The notes under the pieces are model-generated. The model did no database searches. It saw only the letters and a list, made by a program, of their open reading frames with translations, and was not told the origin of the DNA. Below, piece after piece: positions 44,218-51,800 of a DNA stretch of 64,000 nt. Positions within the stretch are counted from its first letter, which is position 1, and each line of letters starts with the position of its first letter. Location: the NCBI GenBank assembly GCA_900762325.1, contig CAAFGG010000032.1, positions 1 through 64,000 of the forward strand, in the 5' to 3' direction. Origin of the DNA: an uncultured Collinsella sp. (GTDB taxonomy: Bacteria > Actinomycetota > Coriobacteriia > Coriobacteriales > Coriobacteriaceae). The position numbers were made by a program, and so were the translations under genes.

Positions 44218-45131
44218 TAGCGCACCTCGCTAGAATCGACGCCGGGCACGCGGCGGCAGGAATACTCGTCCGTGGCGAACTTGGGAATCTGCACGGTCTC
44301 GAGCTCGTGGGCAAGCGCGGCCGAAAGCTCGATGCCCGCGGCACGGCGCACGGCTTGCACGGCAAGCGGGGCCGAGATGCGACTACGGTACTCGGCCGAG
44401 CCCCACATGTTGGTGCCGTAACTCAGCGCGCGCACGGACGCGGCGAGGGCGCGAAGCTCGTCCTCGGAAGGTTGCTCGTTGGTAAGGCCGCATGCTTCGC
44501 CCTGCAGCAGGGTCGCGCGCAGCGGACGGGCACCCACGGTGAGGTGCCAGGAGTTATCCCACCAAGCGGCGGTGACGTTGAGCGAAGGGAAGTCGGTCGC
44601 AGCCTTGCGCACGGCCTCGTAGCTCGCGCGGTAGTCGTGCTTGACGACCACAACATGCTCGATCACGTCGCGCACGTAGCCCATGTCGACGAACTCCGCG
44701 AGCGGCACGCGACCGGCGCCCGTCAGCTCAACATAGGAATCGAGCGCTAAGAAGGCCGAGAGCACGTCCGAGAAGCCAAAGCGGCCGTAGATGCTCCCGC
44801 CCACCGTGGCGGTGTTGCGCAGCTGGACGCCCACGATATCGTGGACGGCGAACTCAAAGACATTGTTGACAAGCGCGTTGAGCCCGGCATGACGCTCGAG
44901 CTGGCGCAGGGTACACATGGCACCGATGCGAAACTCGGTCTCGGTCTCCTCGATCTGATCGAGGCCGCAGGCCGAAAGGTCAATCGCCGTCGCTACACGA
45001 CGCGAACCCAGGCGCATCCAGATGCCGCCGCCCACAATCTTGTTGTTGCGGTTCTTCTGTAAGAGCTCATAGGCTTCGGCCGCGTTTCCAACACGGACGT
45101 AGGTACCGAACTTGAGCACGTTCTCCCCCAT
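44217..45131 (-). CDS. FAD-binding subunit of the Mo hydroxylase (XdhB-like)
   Basis: A 304-residue FAD_binding_5 plus CO_deh_flav_C protein. The FAD site is seen as K-I-V-G-G-G-I-W-M-R-L-G near residue 34 and A-T-V-G-G-S-I-Y-G-R-F-G-F-S-D near residue 115. It accepts electrons from the Fe-S clusters of the partner and reduces NAD or another carrier. Its stop overlaps the start of the large subunit gene by one base, so the two are translated together. A palindrome and the gdhA terminator lie upstream. Confidence 0.87.
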   Translation of the reverse strand: MGENVLKFGTYVRVGNAAEAYELLQKNRNNKIVGGGIWMRLGSRRVATAIDLSACGLDQIEETETEFRIGAMCTLRQLERHAGLNALVNNVFEFAVHDIVGVQLRNTATVGGSIYGRFGFSDVLSAFLALDSYVELTGAGRVPLAEFVDMGYVRDVIEHVVVVKHDYRASYEAVRKAATDFPSLNVTAAWWDNSWHLTVGARPLRATLLQGEACGLTNEQPSEDELRALAASVRALSYGTNMWGSAEYRSRISAPLAVQAVRRAAGIELSAALAHELETVQIPKFATDEYSCRRVPGVDSSEVR

Positions 45132-45210
45132 CTCTTCACTTGTCCAGTACTTTTAAGTGTACCAAACGAGGGGCCGCACACCGTTTTAGGACAAAATCCA
45201 CCCACCCATC

Positions 45211-45285
45211 CATAACTTGCGGTGATATACGGACTGATTAGTCGTTCTGGAACGCAAAACAGTCCGTATATCACCGCAAGTTATG
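45211..45285. repeat. TTGCGGTG hairpin, copy 2 (perfect)
   Basis: The 26-base arms 45211-45236 and 45260-45285 are perfect inverted repeats around a 23-base loop. The inner part of the arm (TTGCGGTGATATACGGACTG) matches the copy at 31256 at both ends (TTGCGGTGA and CTG) and differs in the middle. Confidence 0.9.
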
Positions 45286-45303
45286 AGGAGTCCTCCGGGA
45301 TAG

Positions 45304-45335
45304 AAAAGGCTCCCAGCCGGATAGCTGGGAGCCTC
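45304..45335 (-). terminator. Intrinsic terminator of gdhA
   Basis: On the minus strand GGCTCCCAGC pairs with GCTGGGAGCC and TTTTCTATCC follows. It is 25 bases after the gdhA stop. Confidence 0.85.
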
Positions 45336-45360
45336 ATCACATGCTATATCAAGCGAAGAT

Positions 45361-46716
45361 TTAGCAGACGCCCTGGGCGAGCATGGCGTCGGCGACCTTC
45401 AGGAAGCCGGCAATGTTGGCGCCCATGACGAAGTTGCCCTCCTGGCCATACTCCTTGGCGGTGTCGTCCACGTTGTGGAACATGCCGCGCATGAGCTGCT
45501 CGAGCTTGCCGTCGACCTCCTCGAAGGTCCAGGACAGGTGCTCGGCGTTCTGGCTCATCTCCAGGCCGGACACGAGCACGCCGCCGGCGTTGGCAGCCTT
45601 ACCGGGCATAAAGGCGACGCCGTTCTCCTGGAAGTAGGTCGTAGCCTCGATGGTCGTGGGCATGTTCGCGCCCTCGCCGACCACCTTGCAGCCGTTGGCG
45701 ACGAGCGCCTGGGCGTCCTCGAGCAGCAGCGTGTTCTCGCGAGCACAGGGCAGCGCGATGTCGCAGGGCAGCTGCCACACGCCGCGGCCGTCGCCCTCGT
45801 GCCACACGGCGTTGGGCTTCTCGTCAACGTACATGGCGAGCGTAACGCCCTTGTCGTGGCCGGAGCGCTTCTTGTTGTAGACATGCTCGAGCACGGTGTA
45901 GTCGATGCCGTCGGGATCCTCGACCCAGCCGTGGGTGTCGGAGCAGGCGAGAACCTTGCCGCCGAGCTGGGCGACCTTCTGGACCGCGTAGATGGCGACG
46001 TTACCGGAGCCGTGAACGACGACGTTCTTGCCCTCGAAGGAGTCGCCGCGGCTCTTGAGGTACTCGTCCACAAAGTAGACCAGACCGTAACCGGTGGCCT
46101 CGGTACGGGCGAGCGAGCCGCCAAAGGAGAGGCCCTTGCCGGTAAGGACGCCGGTCCACTCGTTGGTCAGGCGCTTGTACTGACCGAACAGGTAGGCAAC
46201 CTCGCGGCCGCCAACGCCCAGGTCGCCGGCGGGAACGTCGGTGTTGGGGCCGATGTGGCGATAGAGCTCGGTCATGAAGGACTGGCAGAAGTGCATGATC
46301 TCGTTGTTGGACTTGCCCTTGGGGTCAAAGTCGGAGCCGCCCTTGCCGCCGCCCATGGGAAGGGTGGTCAGGCTGTTCTTGAGGATCTGCTCCAGGCCCA
46401 GGAACTTGAGCATGCCCAGGGTGACCGTCGGGTTAAAGCGCAGGCCGCCCTTGTAGGGTCCGATGGCAGAGTTGAACTCGACGCGGTAGCCGCGGTTGAC
46501 CTGGACCTTGCCCTGGTCGTCGACCCAGGGGACACGGAACATAACGATGCGCTCGGGCTCGACGAGGCGCTCAAGCAGGGCGGCCTCCTCGTACTCGGGG
46601 TGGGCGTCGAGCGCCGGCTGAATGGTGCCGAGGATCTCGGTCGCGGCCTGAATGAACTCAGGCTGCTCGGGATAGCGGGCCTTGAGCTCTTCGAGAACTT
46701 TCTGCGTGTAGCTCAT
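45361..46716 (-). CDS. gdhA: Glutamate dehydrogenase (hexameric, NADP type)
   Basis: A 451-residue enzyme that interconverts 2-oxoglutarate plus ammonia and glutamate. The start at 46716 has GGAGG upstream. P-M-G-G-G-K-G-G-S-D-F-D-P-K-G-K contains the catalytic lysine region, D-V-P-A-G-D-L-G-V-G-G-R-E follows, and V-H-G-S-G-N-V-A-I-Y is the dinucleotide fold. The length and N-terminus are those of the roughly 450-residue GdhA type used for ammonia assimilation. NADP preference is inferred from the family. Monocistronic with its own terminator. Confidence 0.95.
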   Translation of the reverse strand: MSYTQKVLEELKARYPEQPEFIQAATEILGTIQPALDAHPEYEEAALLERLVEPERIVMFRVPWVDDQGKVQVNRGYRVEFNSAIGPYKGGLRFNPTVTLGMLKFLGLEQILKNSLTTLPMGGGKGGSDFDPKGKSNNEIMHFCQSFMTELYRHIGPNTDVPAGDLGVGGREVAYLFGQYKRLTNEWTGVLTGKGLSFGGSLARTEATGYGLVYFVDEYLKSRGDSFEGKNVVVHGSGNVAIYAVQKVAQLGGKVLACSDTHGWVEDPDGIDYTVLEHVYNKKRSGHDKGVTLAMYVDEKPNAVWHEGDGRGVWQLPCDIALPCARENTLLLEDAQALVANGCKVVGEGANMPTTIEATTYFQENGVAFMPGKAANAGGVLVSGLEMSQNAEHLSWTFEEVDGKLEQLMRGMFHNVDDTAKEYGQEGNFVMGANIAGFLKVADAMLAQGVC

Positions 46717-46932
46717 GCTTCCTCCAATTGATGGAAAAGAAAAGTGTCGTTCGAGGCGCCCCATGCGCCGCGAGCTTTATCGAGTATGGATAATATCGCA
46801 CTGTTGCAGCAAAGTTACGCATAAGCCGACGGGCGGATGTTTCGTTTTGATTACGATGCAGGTAGAAGCGTTTTTGAGCGCCCGACGCACAAATCGCGTG
46901 TTTCGAAGCTGTTTCATCCACGTGTTCCAAAC

Positions 46933-46963
46933 CACCACATTGGGGACAGGCGCCTTTGTGGTG
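46933..46963. repeat. REP-like hairpin / possible terminator
   Basis: CACCACA pairs with TGTGGTG around GGGGACAGGCGCC, seven bases after the stop of the DUF3343-like gene. A T-poor tail (GTTTGG) follows on the minus strand. It resembles the hairpin at 32768-32798. The remainder of 46717-46970 should hold the gdhA promoter. Confidence 0.5.
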
Positions 46964-46970
46964 CCGGCGG

Positions 46971-47366
46971 TTAGAGGACGAGCTGATGGTAGTCGGCGGG
47001 GGTTATGCGACCTTCGGTGGCAGCACGGAAGGCGGCGAGCGCATCGCCCGAGAACGGCATGGCCCAGCACAGGCCGCAACCTGCGGTAATGGAGCCGGGC
47101 AAAGGCATAATGCGCCCGGGCACGCCGGCATCCAGGCACAGCTGCTCGCATTCCATCACATCGAAGGTGCTGTCAAACGACACGATAATCTTGCGTTCGT
47201 GGTCGAGGGCATCACCGGACGGGCCGCCGCGGTGTGCCTCACGATACGCCGCGGCGGCCGCTTCCTCTTCCGCGGTATGCCCGCAGCCTCCGCAGCCGCA
47301 GGTACAGGGTTCGGACCCGTCGCAAGTGCAAGGCTCTCCCGTGTCGGGGCAAATATCGTGAGACAT
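46971..47366 (-). CDS. DUF3343-like putative Se/S carrier with Cys-rich N-terminus
   Basis: A 131-residue protein. The C-terminal half (I-V-S-F-D-S-T-F-D-V-M-E-C-E-Q-L-C, then P-G-R-I-M-P-L-P-G-S-I-T-A-G-C-G-L-C-W-A-M-P-F) matches the DUF3343 family, described as putative Se/S carrier-like proteins, with the paired cysteines near a glycine. The first 40 residues add a cysteine cluster (C-P-D-T-G-E-P-C-T-C, C-T-C-G-C-G-G-C-G) not usual for the family and possibly metal-binding. GGGAG precedes the ATG at 47366. It follows mobA closely and lies within the selenium/molybdenum block, supporting a role in handling selenium for the Mo hydroxylase. Confidence 0.75.
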   Translation of the reverse strand: MSHDICPDTGEPCTCDGSEPCTCGCGGCGHTAEEEAAAAAYREAHRGGPSGDALDHERKIIVSFDSTFDVMECEQLCLDAGVPGRIMPLPGSITAGCGLCWAMPFSGDALAAFRAATEGRITPADYHQLVL

Positions 47367-47381
47367 GGCATCTCCCATCGT

Positions 47382-48014
47382 CTAGGCGAGCAGCTCGGCT
47401 GCCGCAAACTCTTCGGGTGTATTGACGTTTTCGAAGCAGAGCGTGGAGCCCGCGGCCTTAACGATCTGCGACTCATCCATATAACCGGCCTGAACGCGAT
47501 TGATCAGGCAGCGAATGCGCTGGCGGTCGCAGACAAGCAGCTCTTGGGCAACCGGCGCGCACGCGTCACGGCGCCAGACGGCGCAAAGCGGCTCAATTCC
47601 CCGCTCCTCGCGCGGCACGCACACGTCAAGCGCCTCGGCCTCAACACGATCGGCAAGCGCGTCGATGAGTTCCGACGAGACAAACGGCATGTCGCAGGCG
47701 ACGATGGCCACGAGCGGCAATCGGGCCGCGGCCAACGAGCTCGCGATGCCGCGCATGGCGCCGGCGGGACCGTCGACGTCCATGACTACGCGAGGGAACA
47801 GGCCATCAAACGTGCATCTCTCAAGGTAGACCAGCTCGCTGGGGCGCGAAGTCGTCACGACCAACTCGCCGGCAACTGGCGCCAGCCGGCCCAGCACGCG
47901 CTCGATGAGCGGCTCGCCGCAAAACGCCATGCGCGCCTTATCGCAGCCCATGCGCGAGGACAGCCCGCCCGCCTGGACGACACAAGAAAGATCGGCACGT
48001 CTTACGGTAGTCAT
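47382..48014 (-). CDS. mobA: Molybdenum cofactor guanylyltransferase
   Basis: A 210-residue nucleotidyltransferase that attaches GMP to molybdopterin, giving the MGD cofactor of formate dehydrogenases and related oxidoreductases. The signature V-Q-A-G-G-L-S-S-R-M-G-C-D-K-A is at residues 12-26 and V-A-C-D-M-P-F-V is the metal-binding loop. The start at 48014 has GGAGG eleven bases upstream. It lies downstream of tRNA-Sec with a terminator between and is followed 15 bases later by the DUF3343-like gene. Confidence 0.88.
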   Translation of the reverse strand: MTTVRRADLSCVVQAGGLSSRMGCDKARMAFCGEPLIERVLGRLAPVAGELVVTTSRPSELVYLERCTFDGLFPRVVMDVDGPAGAMRGIASSLAAARLPLVAIVACDMPFVSSELIDALADRVEAEALDVCVPREERGIEPLCAVWRRDACAPVAQELLVCDRQRIRCLINRVQAGYMDESQIVKAAGSTLCFENVNTPEEFAAAELLA

Positions 48015-48103
48015 ACGGCAAAACACCTCCATCGGCATGCTCGAAACCCGGTGCACGAAGCTAAATACAGCCGCCGAAATAGCGGCGCTACGAAAAGCTC
48101 GTG

Positions 48104-48161
48104 CAAAAACAAAACAGCGCCTTTACGGCACGCAGCAAGACCGCGAGCACAAAAGCGCTGG
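48104..48161 (-). terminator. Terminator of the selA-selB-tRNA-Sec unit
   Basis: On the minus strand CAGCGC (48161-48156) pairs with GCGCTG (48120-48115) and the tail is TTTTGTTTTTGC. The loop is long (about 35 bases). It lies just past the tRNA-Sec 3-prime end. Confidence 0.55.
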
Positions 48162-48169
48162 TAGCATAT

Positions 48170-48265
48170 GGCGGGAACGTATGTGAATCGAACACATCCA
48201 AGACGTTTTGCACGCCTCGCAACGGTTTTGAGGACCGCGGAGCCCACCGGAGCCCATCCGTTCCC
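48170..48265 (-). tRNA. selC: tRNA-Sec (anticodon TCA)
   Basis: The minus strand starts GGGAACGGATGGGCTCC and ends ACGTTCCCGCCA, 96 bases with encoded CCA and G at the discriminator. The anticodon loop reads CCTCAAA with anticodon TCA, the variable arm is long (GCGAGGCGTGCAAAACGTC) and the T loop is TTCGATT. Length, long variable arm and UCA anticodon are diagnostic. It follows selB by about 35 bases and reads UGA as selenocysteine. Confidence 0.95.
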
Positions 48266-48301
48266 AAGTGCGGCGGTATTTTACCAAACCGAGCAGCCGA
48301 T

Positions 48302-50269
48302 CTATCGCAGGGACCTCAGGCCGCCGGCCTCCTTGTCGAGCACCGTAAAGCGCACGGCATCCAGGTGCTCCAAGATGCTGATGGCGCGTTTGCGCGACAC
48401 ACCCAGCGCCTCGCGCAGCACACTCGTGGTGGCAGCGCCACCGGCATCGGCGATAGCGGCGGCAACAAGCTCGCGCGCATGGGCCTCGGCGGCAGCAGAC
48501 AGGGCAACGTCGCGCTCGACCTTCACGATCGAGCGGTTGAGCGAAAGCTCGCGCAGGGCGCGCGTCATGGTGTCGCGATCGAGCTGCAATTGCTCGCCCA
48601 CCTCGGGCAACGTCGGTGCATCGAGGTCAGCTTCATCCAGCAAGGAAACGATGCGCTCGCAAGCCTCGTGCACCACGCGCGCCGCGGCGGCAGCGGAGTG
48701 CGGGTCGAACACTTCGGCGCCCTCGGCGGCGCAAACGCCACGCGAGCAGCCCTCGGCAATCAGAGCCGCGGCAACGTCTTCATCAGCAGCAGGCCACGCA
48801 GCATGGGCAACGGCGCCGGGCGTAAAGCCCGTCTCCTTGGGAGCCGCCGCGTGCATGGCTGACAAAGTCGCCGCCAGCGCATCCATCGCGGCGTCGAGCG
48901 CGGAAGCATCTGCATACAGCGAGCCATCCGAGCCAGCTAGCGCGCGAGCAGCGCCCTTCGCCACCAACCCGCGCAGTGCGGCATCGACCTCGCCGATACC
49001 AAGATCCAAAGCCTCGGCAACATCAATCGCCGTAACCGGCAGCGTCTGTAGCGCCAGCCAAGCGCCCACACCGCCCGCGATATCGCCGGACTCGAGCGCC
49101 GCATACAGCGCACGCTCCCCTTCAGAAAGCTCGCGCGAGCGACGGCAGCGCGAAAGCAGCACGCGCCCGCCGCCAACAAGCATCACGGGCGAATAGGACA
49201 GCACTACGGCATGGTCCCCGGCACGTAGCGGCAGCGAGTTTTCCAAGCGCACCTGAACGATACGGGTCTCGCCCACCGCCATGGGGGCCTCACCCTCCAT
49301 GAACATGATGCGACCGACAACCTCAGCCGTACCCGCCATCACGTGCACACGCGCACCCGACTCGAGCACGCGCGGCTTGGCGCCCTCGCGACCCAAATAC
49401 GTAAACGTCATCATAAAGCGCATCGTCTGGCCAAAGCGGCCCGCCACGCCGAGCATCTCACCGCGATCGAGCGCGGCGACACCATCGCCCACCAAGTTGA
49501 GCGCCACGCGCTGTCCGGGCAGTGCTCGCGACGTATCGCCATGCACCTGAATCCCGCGCACGCGACAGACCGTACGCGACGGCAGCGCGACGAGCTCATC
49601 CCCCACCGCGACGGGCGCATCGTGCAACGTTCCCGTCACCACGGTACCGGCGCCCTTGATCGTAAAGCAGCGGTCGATGGGCAGACGCGGCGCGGCATCG
49701 GTGCGCTCGGCACGGTCGCGGCAGGAATCCCAGCAAGCGGCAACCTGCTCGTCGAGAGCAGCCAGCAGGTCATCGATCCCCGCGCCGGTCTTGGACGACA
49801 CGGGTACGATCGGCGCGTCCGCAAACACGGTACCCGACAAAAAATCATCGACGTCGAGCTCGGCAAGCTCGGTCATCTCGGCGTCGGCCAGGTCACACAT
49901 CGTCAGCGCGACCACCATATGCGTGACGCCCAGCAGCTCCAGCACATGCACGTGCTCGCGCGTCTGCGGCATTACACCCTCAACGGCAGAGACCACCAAC
50001 ACGGCAACGTCGATACCCGTCGCACCCTGCACCATGGCGCGCAGGTAGTGTGCATGCCCCGGCACGTCGACCAGGCCCACGATATTGCCACTCGGCAGCG
50101 CCAGCTCGCCAAAGCCAAGCTCAACCGTCATGCCGCGACGACGCTCAACTTCCAGGCGGTCGGGGTTTTTACCCGTCAGTGCCTCGATGAGCGCCGACTT
50201 ACCGTGGTCAACGTGACCCGCCGTGCCAACGATAACGGGGCACTCCACCAGCGTTTGAACCTCACTCAT
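48302..50269 (-). CDS. selB: Selenocysteine-specific elongation factor
   Basis: A 655-residue translation factor that carries Sec-tRNA to UGA codons with a SECIS hairpin. The GTPase domain has G-T-A-G-H-V-D-H-G-K-S-A-L (residues 15-27), D-V-P-G-H-A and the long A-L-T-M-C-D-L. Domains II and III follow, then C-terminal winged-helix repeats for SECIS binding (R-K-R-A-I-S-I-L-E-H-L-D-A near the end). Its ATG overlaps the selA stop by four bases and tRNA-Sec lies just downstream, so the whole Sec insertion set is one unit. selD was not found in this window. Confidence 0.95.
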   Translation of the reverse strand: MSEVQTLVECPVIVGTAGHVDHGKSALIEALTGKNPDRLEVERRRGMTVELGFGELALPSGNIVGLVDVPGHAHYLRAMVQGATGIDVAVLVVSAVEGVMPQTREHVHVLELLGVTHMVVALTMCDLADAEMTELAELDVDDFLSGTVFADAPIVPVSSKTGAGIDDLLAALDEQVAACWDSCRDRAERTDAAPRLPIDRCFTIKGAGTVVTGTLHDAPVAVGDELVALPSRTVCRVRGIQVHGDTSRALPGQRVALNLVGDGVAALDRGEMLGVAGRFGQTMRFMMTFTYLGREGAKPRVLESGARVHVMAGTAEVVGRIMFMEGEAPMAVGETRIVQVRLENSLPLRAGDHAVVLSYSPVMLVGGGRVLLSRCRRSRELSEGERALYAALESGDIAGGVGAWLALQTLPVTAIDVAEALDLGIGEVDAALRGLVAKGAARALAGSDGSLYADASALDAAMDALAATLSAMHAAAPKETGFTPGAVAHAAWPAADEDVAAALIAEGCSRGVCAAEGAEVFDPHSAAAAARVVHEACERIVSLLDEADLDAPTLPEVGEQLQLDRDTMTRALRELSLNRSIVKVERDVALSAAAEAHARELVAAAIADAGGAATTSVLREALGVSRKRAISILEHLDAVRFTVLDKEAGGLRSLR

Positions 50270-51723
50270 CGAGCAACCGCCTTCTTAACGCACGCGACGA
50301 GCGTCGACGCCGCCGTCTCGATATCACGGTCGCCCACGAGTGTGCGCACATCAAACAAAATGCGATCGTGCGAGGTTCGCGTGACAACCGGCGTGTCGAA
50401 GTCCTGGACAAGCGAGCGCTTGAGCGCGTCGACCGTCAGGCGCTCGTCAACAAGACGCACGGCAACGCACATCGTCGGCAGTTCAACGGTAGGCAGCGAA
50501 CCGCCACCGGGCGTCGAGGACTCCTCGACAATCTCCAACGCAACGGCGCACGGGCAACCGGCCTTATCGAGCCCGGCGACCATACGATCGCGCAGCTTGC
50601 GGGCACGTCGCTCCAGATGAGCCTGCGGAAGCGTGAGCATGCTGAGCACCGGAATATCGCGATGGGCAACATCGGCGCCATCCATGTAGATACGCAGCGT
50701 GGCCTCGAGCACCGTGAGCGCCAACTTGCCCGGGCGCAGGGCGCGCATAAGCGGATGCGACCCACAGGCCTGGACCAGGTCACGACGGCCCATGATAATG
50801 CCCGCCTGTGCGGCACCGAGCAGTTTATCGCCCGAACACGACACCAGATCGAGCCCTGCCGAAACCGAAGCCGGCGTGGTTTCTTCGCCGCCGCGAACCA
50901 GGATGTCGTCAGGCAACAGTGCGCCCGACCCCTGGTCTTCATAGAACAGCAGGCCATGCTTATGGGCCAGTGCGGCGAGCTCCCTTGAGCTCACTTCCTC
51001 GTGAAAACCCTCGATGCGATAGTTGGAAGGATGGACTTTCAAGATCATGGCCGTTTCAGGCGTGATGGCACGCTCGTAGTCGCCCAGGTGTGTGCGGTTG
51101 GTGGCGCCGACCTCGACAAGTTTGGCGCCCGAGGCCGCCATGACGTCGGGAATACGGAAGCTGCCACCGATCTCGACAAGCTCGCCGCGGCTGACGATGA
51201 CCTCCCTGCCTGCGGCATGGGTCGCCAGCACCAACAGCACGGCGGCCGCGTTATTGTTGACGACCAACGCGTCTTCGGCACCGGTTAGCGAGCGGATCAG
51301 TTGCGCAGCGTGCTCCTTGCGCGACCCGCGCGAACAGGTATCGACGTTGTACTCGAGCGTGCTATACCCGCGCGCAACCTCGGCCACGGCCTTGGCGGCG
51401 GATTCCGCGAGCGGGGCGCGACCCAAGTTGGTATGGATGACCACGCCCGTGGCGTTGACGGCAGGACGCAGGCTCGGCAGTGCGGATCGATGCGCACGCC
51501 ACTCGATTGCCGAGGCCAGGTCGCGCTTAGAGCGCGGGGCGACACCGGCGCAAATGGCGGAGCGCTCCTCGTCGAGCTCGGCCGTGACGGCGGCATGCAC
51601 AACCGCGTCGCAGGTCTCCCCCGCCGCCTTCACAACCGGCCACTCTGCGAGCAGCTCGTTGACGGAAGGAATAGCGCGAAGGCGGGCGCGTACCTCATCG
51701 GACATGTTCTGGCTATCGCTCAT
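50266..51723 (-). CDS. selA: L-seryl-tRNA(Sec) selenium transferase
   Basis: A 485-residue PLP enzyme that converts Ser-tRNA(Sec) to Sec-tRNA using selenophosphate. N-A-T-G-V-V-I-H-T-N-L-G-R-A-P-L is the N-terminal signature, V-N-N-N-A-A-A-V-L-L-V-L follows, and the PLP lysine is in C-S-G-D-K-L-L-G-A-A-Q-A-G. I placed the start at the ATG at 51723 (AAAGG upstream). It overlaps selB by four bases and follows the molybdopterin oxidoreductase gene by 77 bases. Confidence 0.95.
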   Translation of the reverse strand: MSDSQNMSDEVRARLRAIPSVNELLAEWPVVKAAGETCDAVVHAAVTAELDEERSAICAGVAPRSKRDLASAIEWRAHRSALPSLRPAVNATGVVIHTNLGRAPLAESAAKAVAEVARGYSTLEYNVDTCSRGSRKEHAAQLIRSLTGAEDALVVNNNAAAVLLVLATHAAGREVIVSRGELVEIGGSFRIPDVMAASGAKLVEVGATNRTHLGDYERAITPETAMILKVHPSNYRIEGFHEEVSSRELAALAHKHGLLFYEDQGSGALLPDDILVRGGEETTPASVSAGLDLVSCSGDKLLGAAQAGIIMGRRDLVQACGSHPLMRALRPGKLALTVLEATLRIYMDGADVAHRDIPVLSMLTLPQAHLERRARKLRDRMVAGLDKAGCPCAVALEIVEESSTPGGGSLPTVELPTMCVAVRLVDERLTVDALKRSLVQDFDTPVVTRTSHDRILFDVRTLVGDRDIETAASTLVACVKKAVAR

Positions 51724-51800
51724 ATGAGGCCTTTCAAAACCAAAAAGTGAATCAATCGTTCGGACGTCAAGCAATCAGACAAATCGATCGGCTGAGTCAA

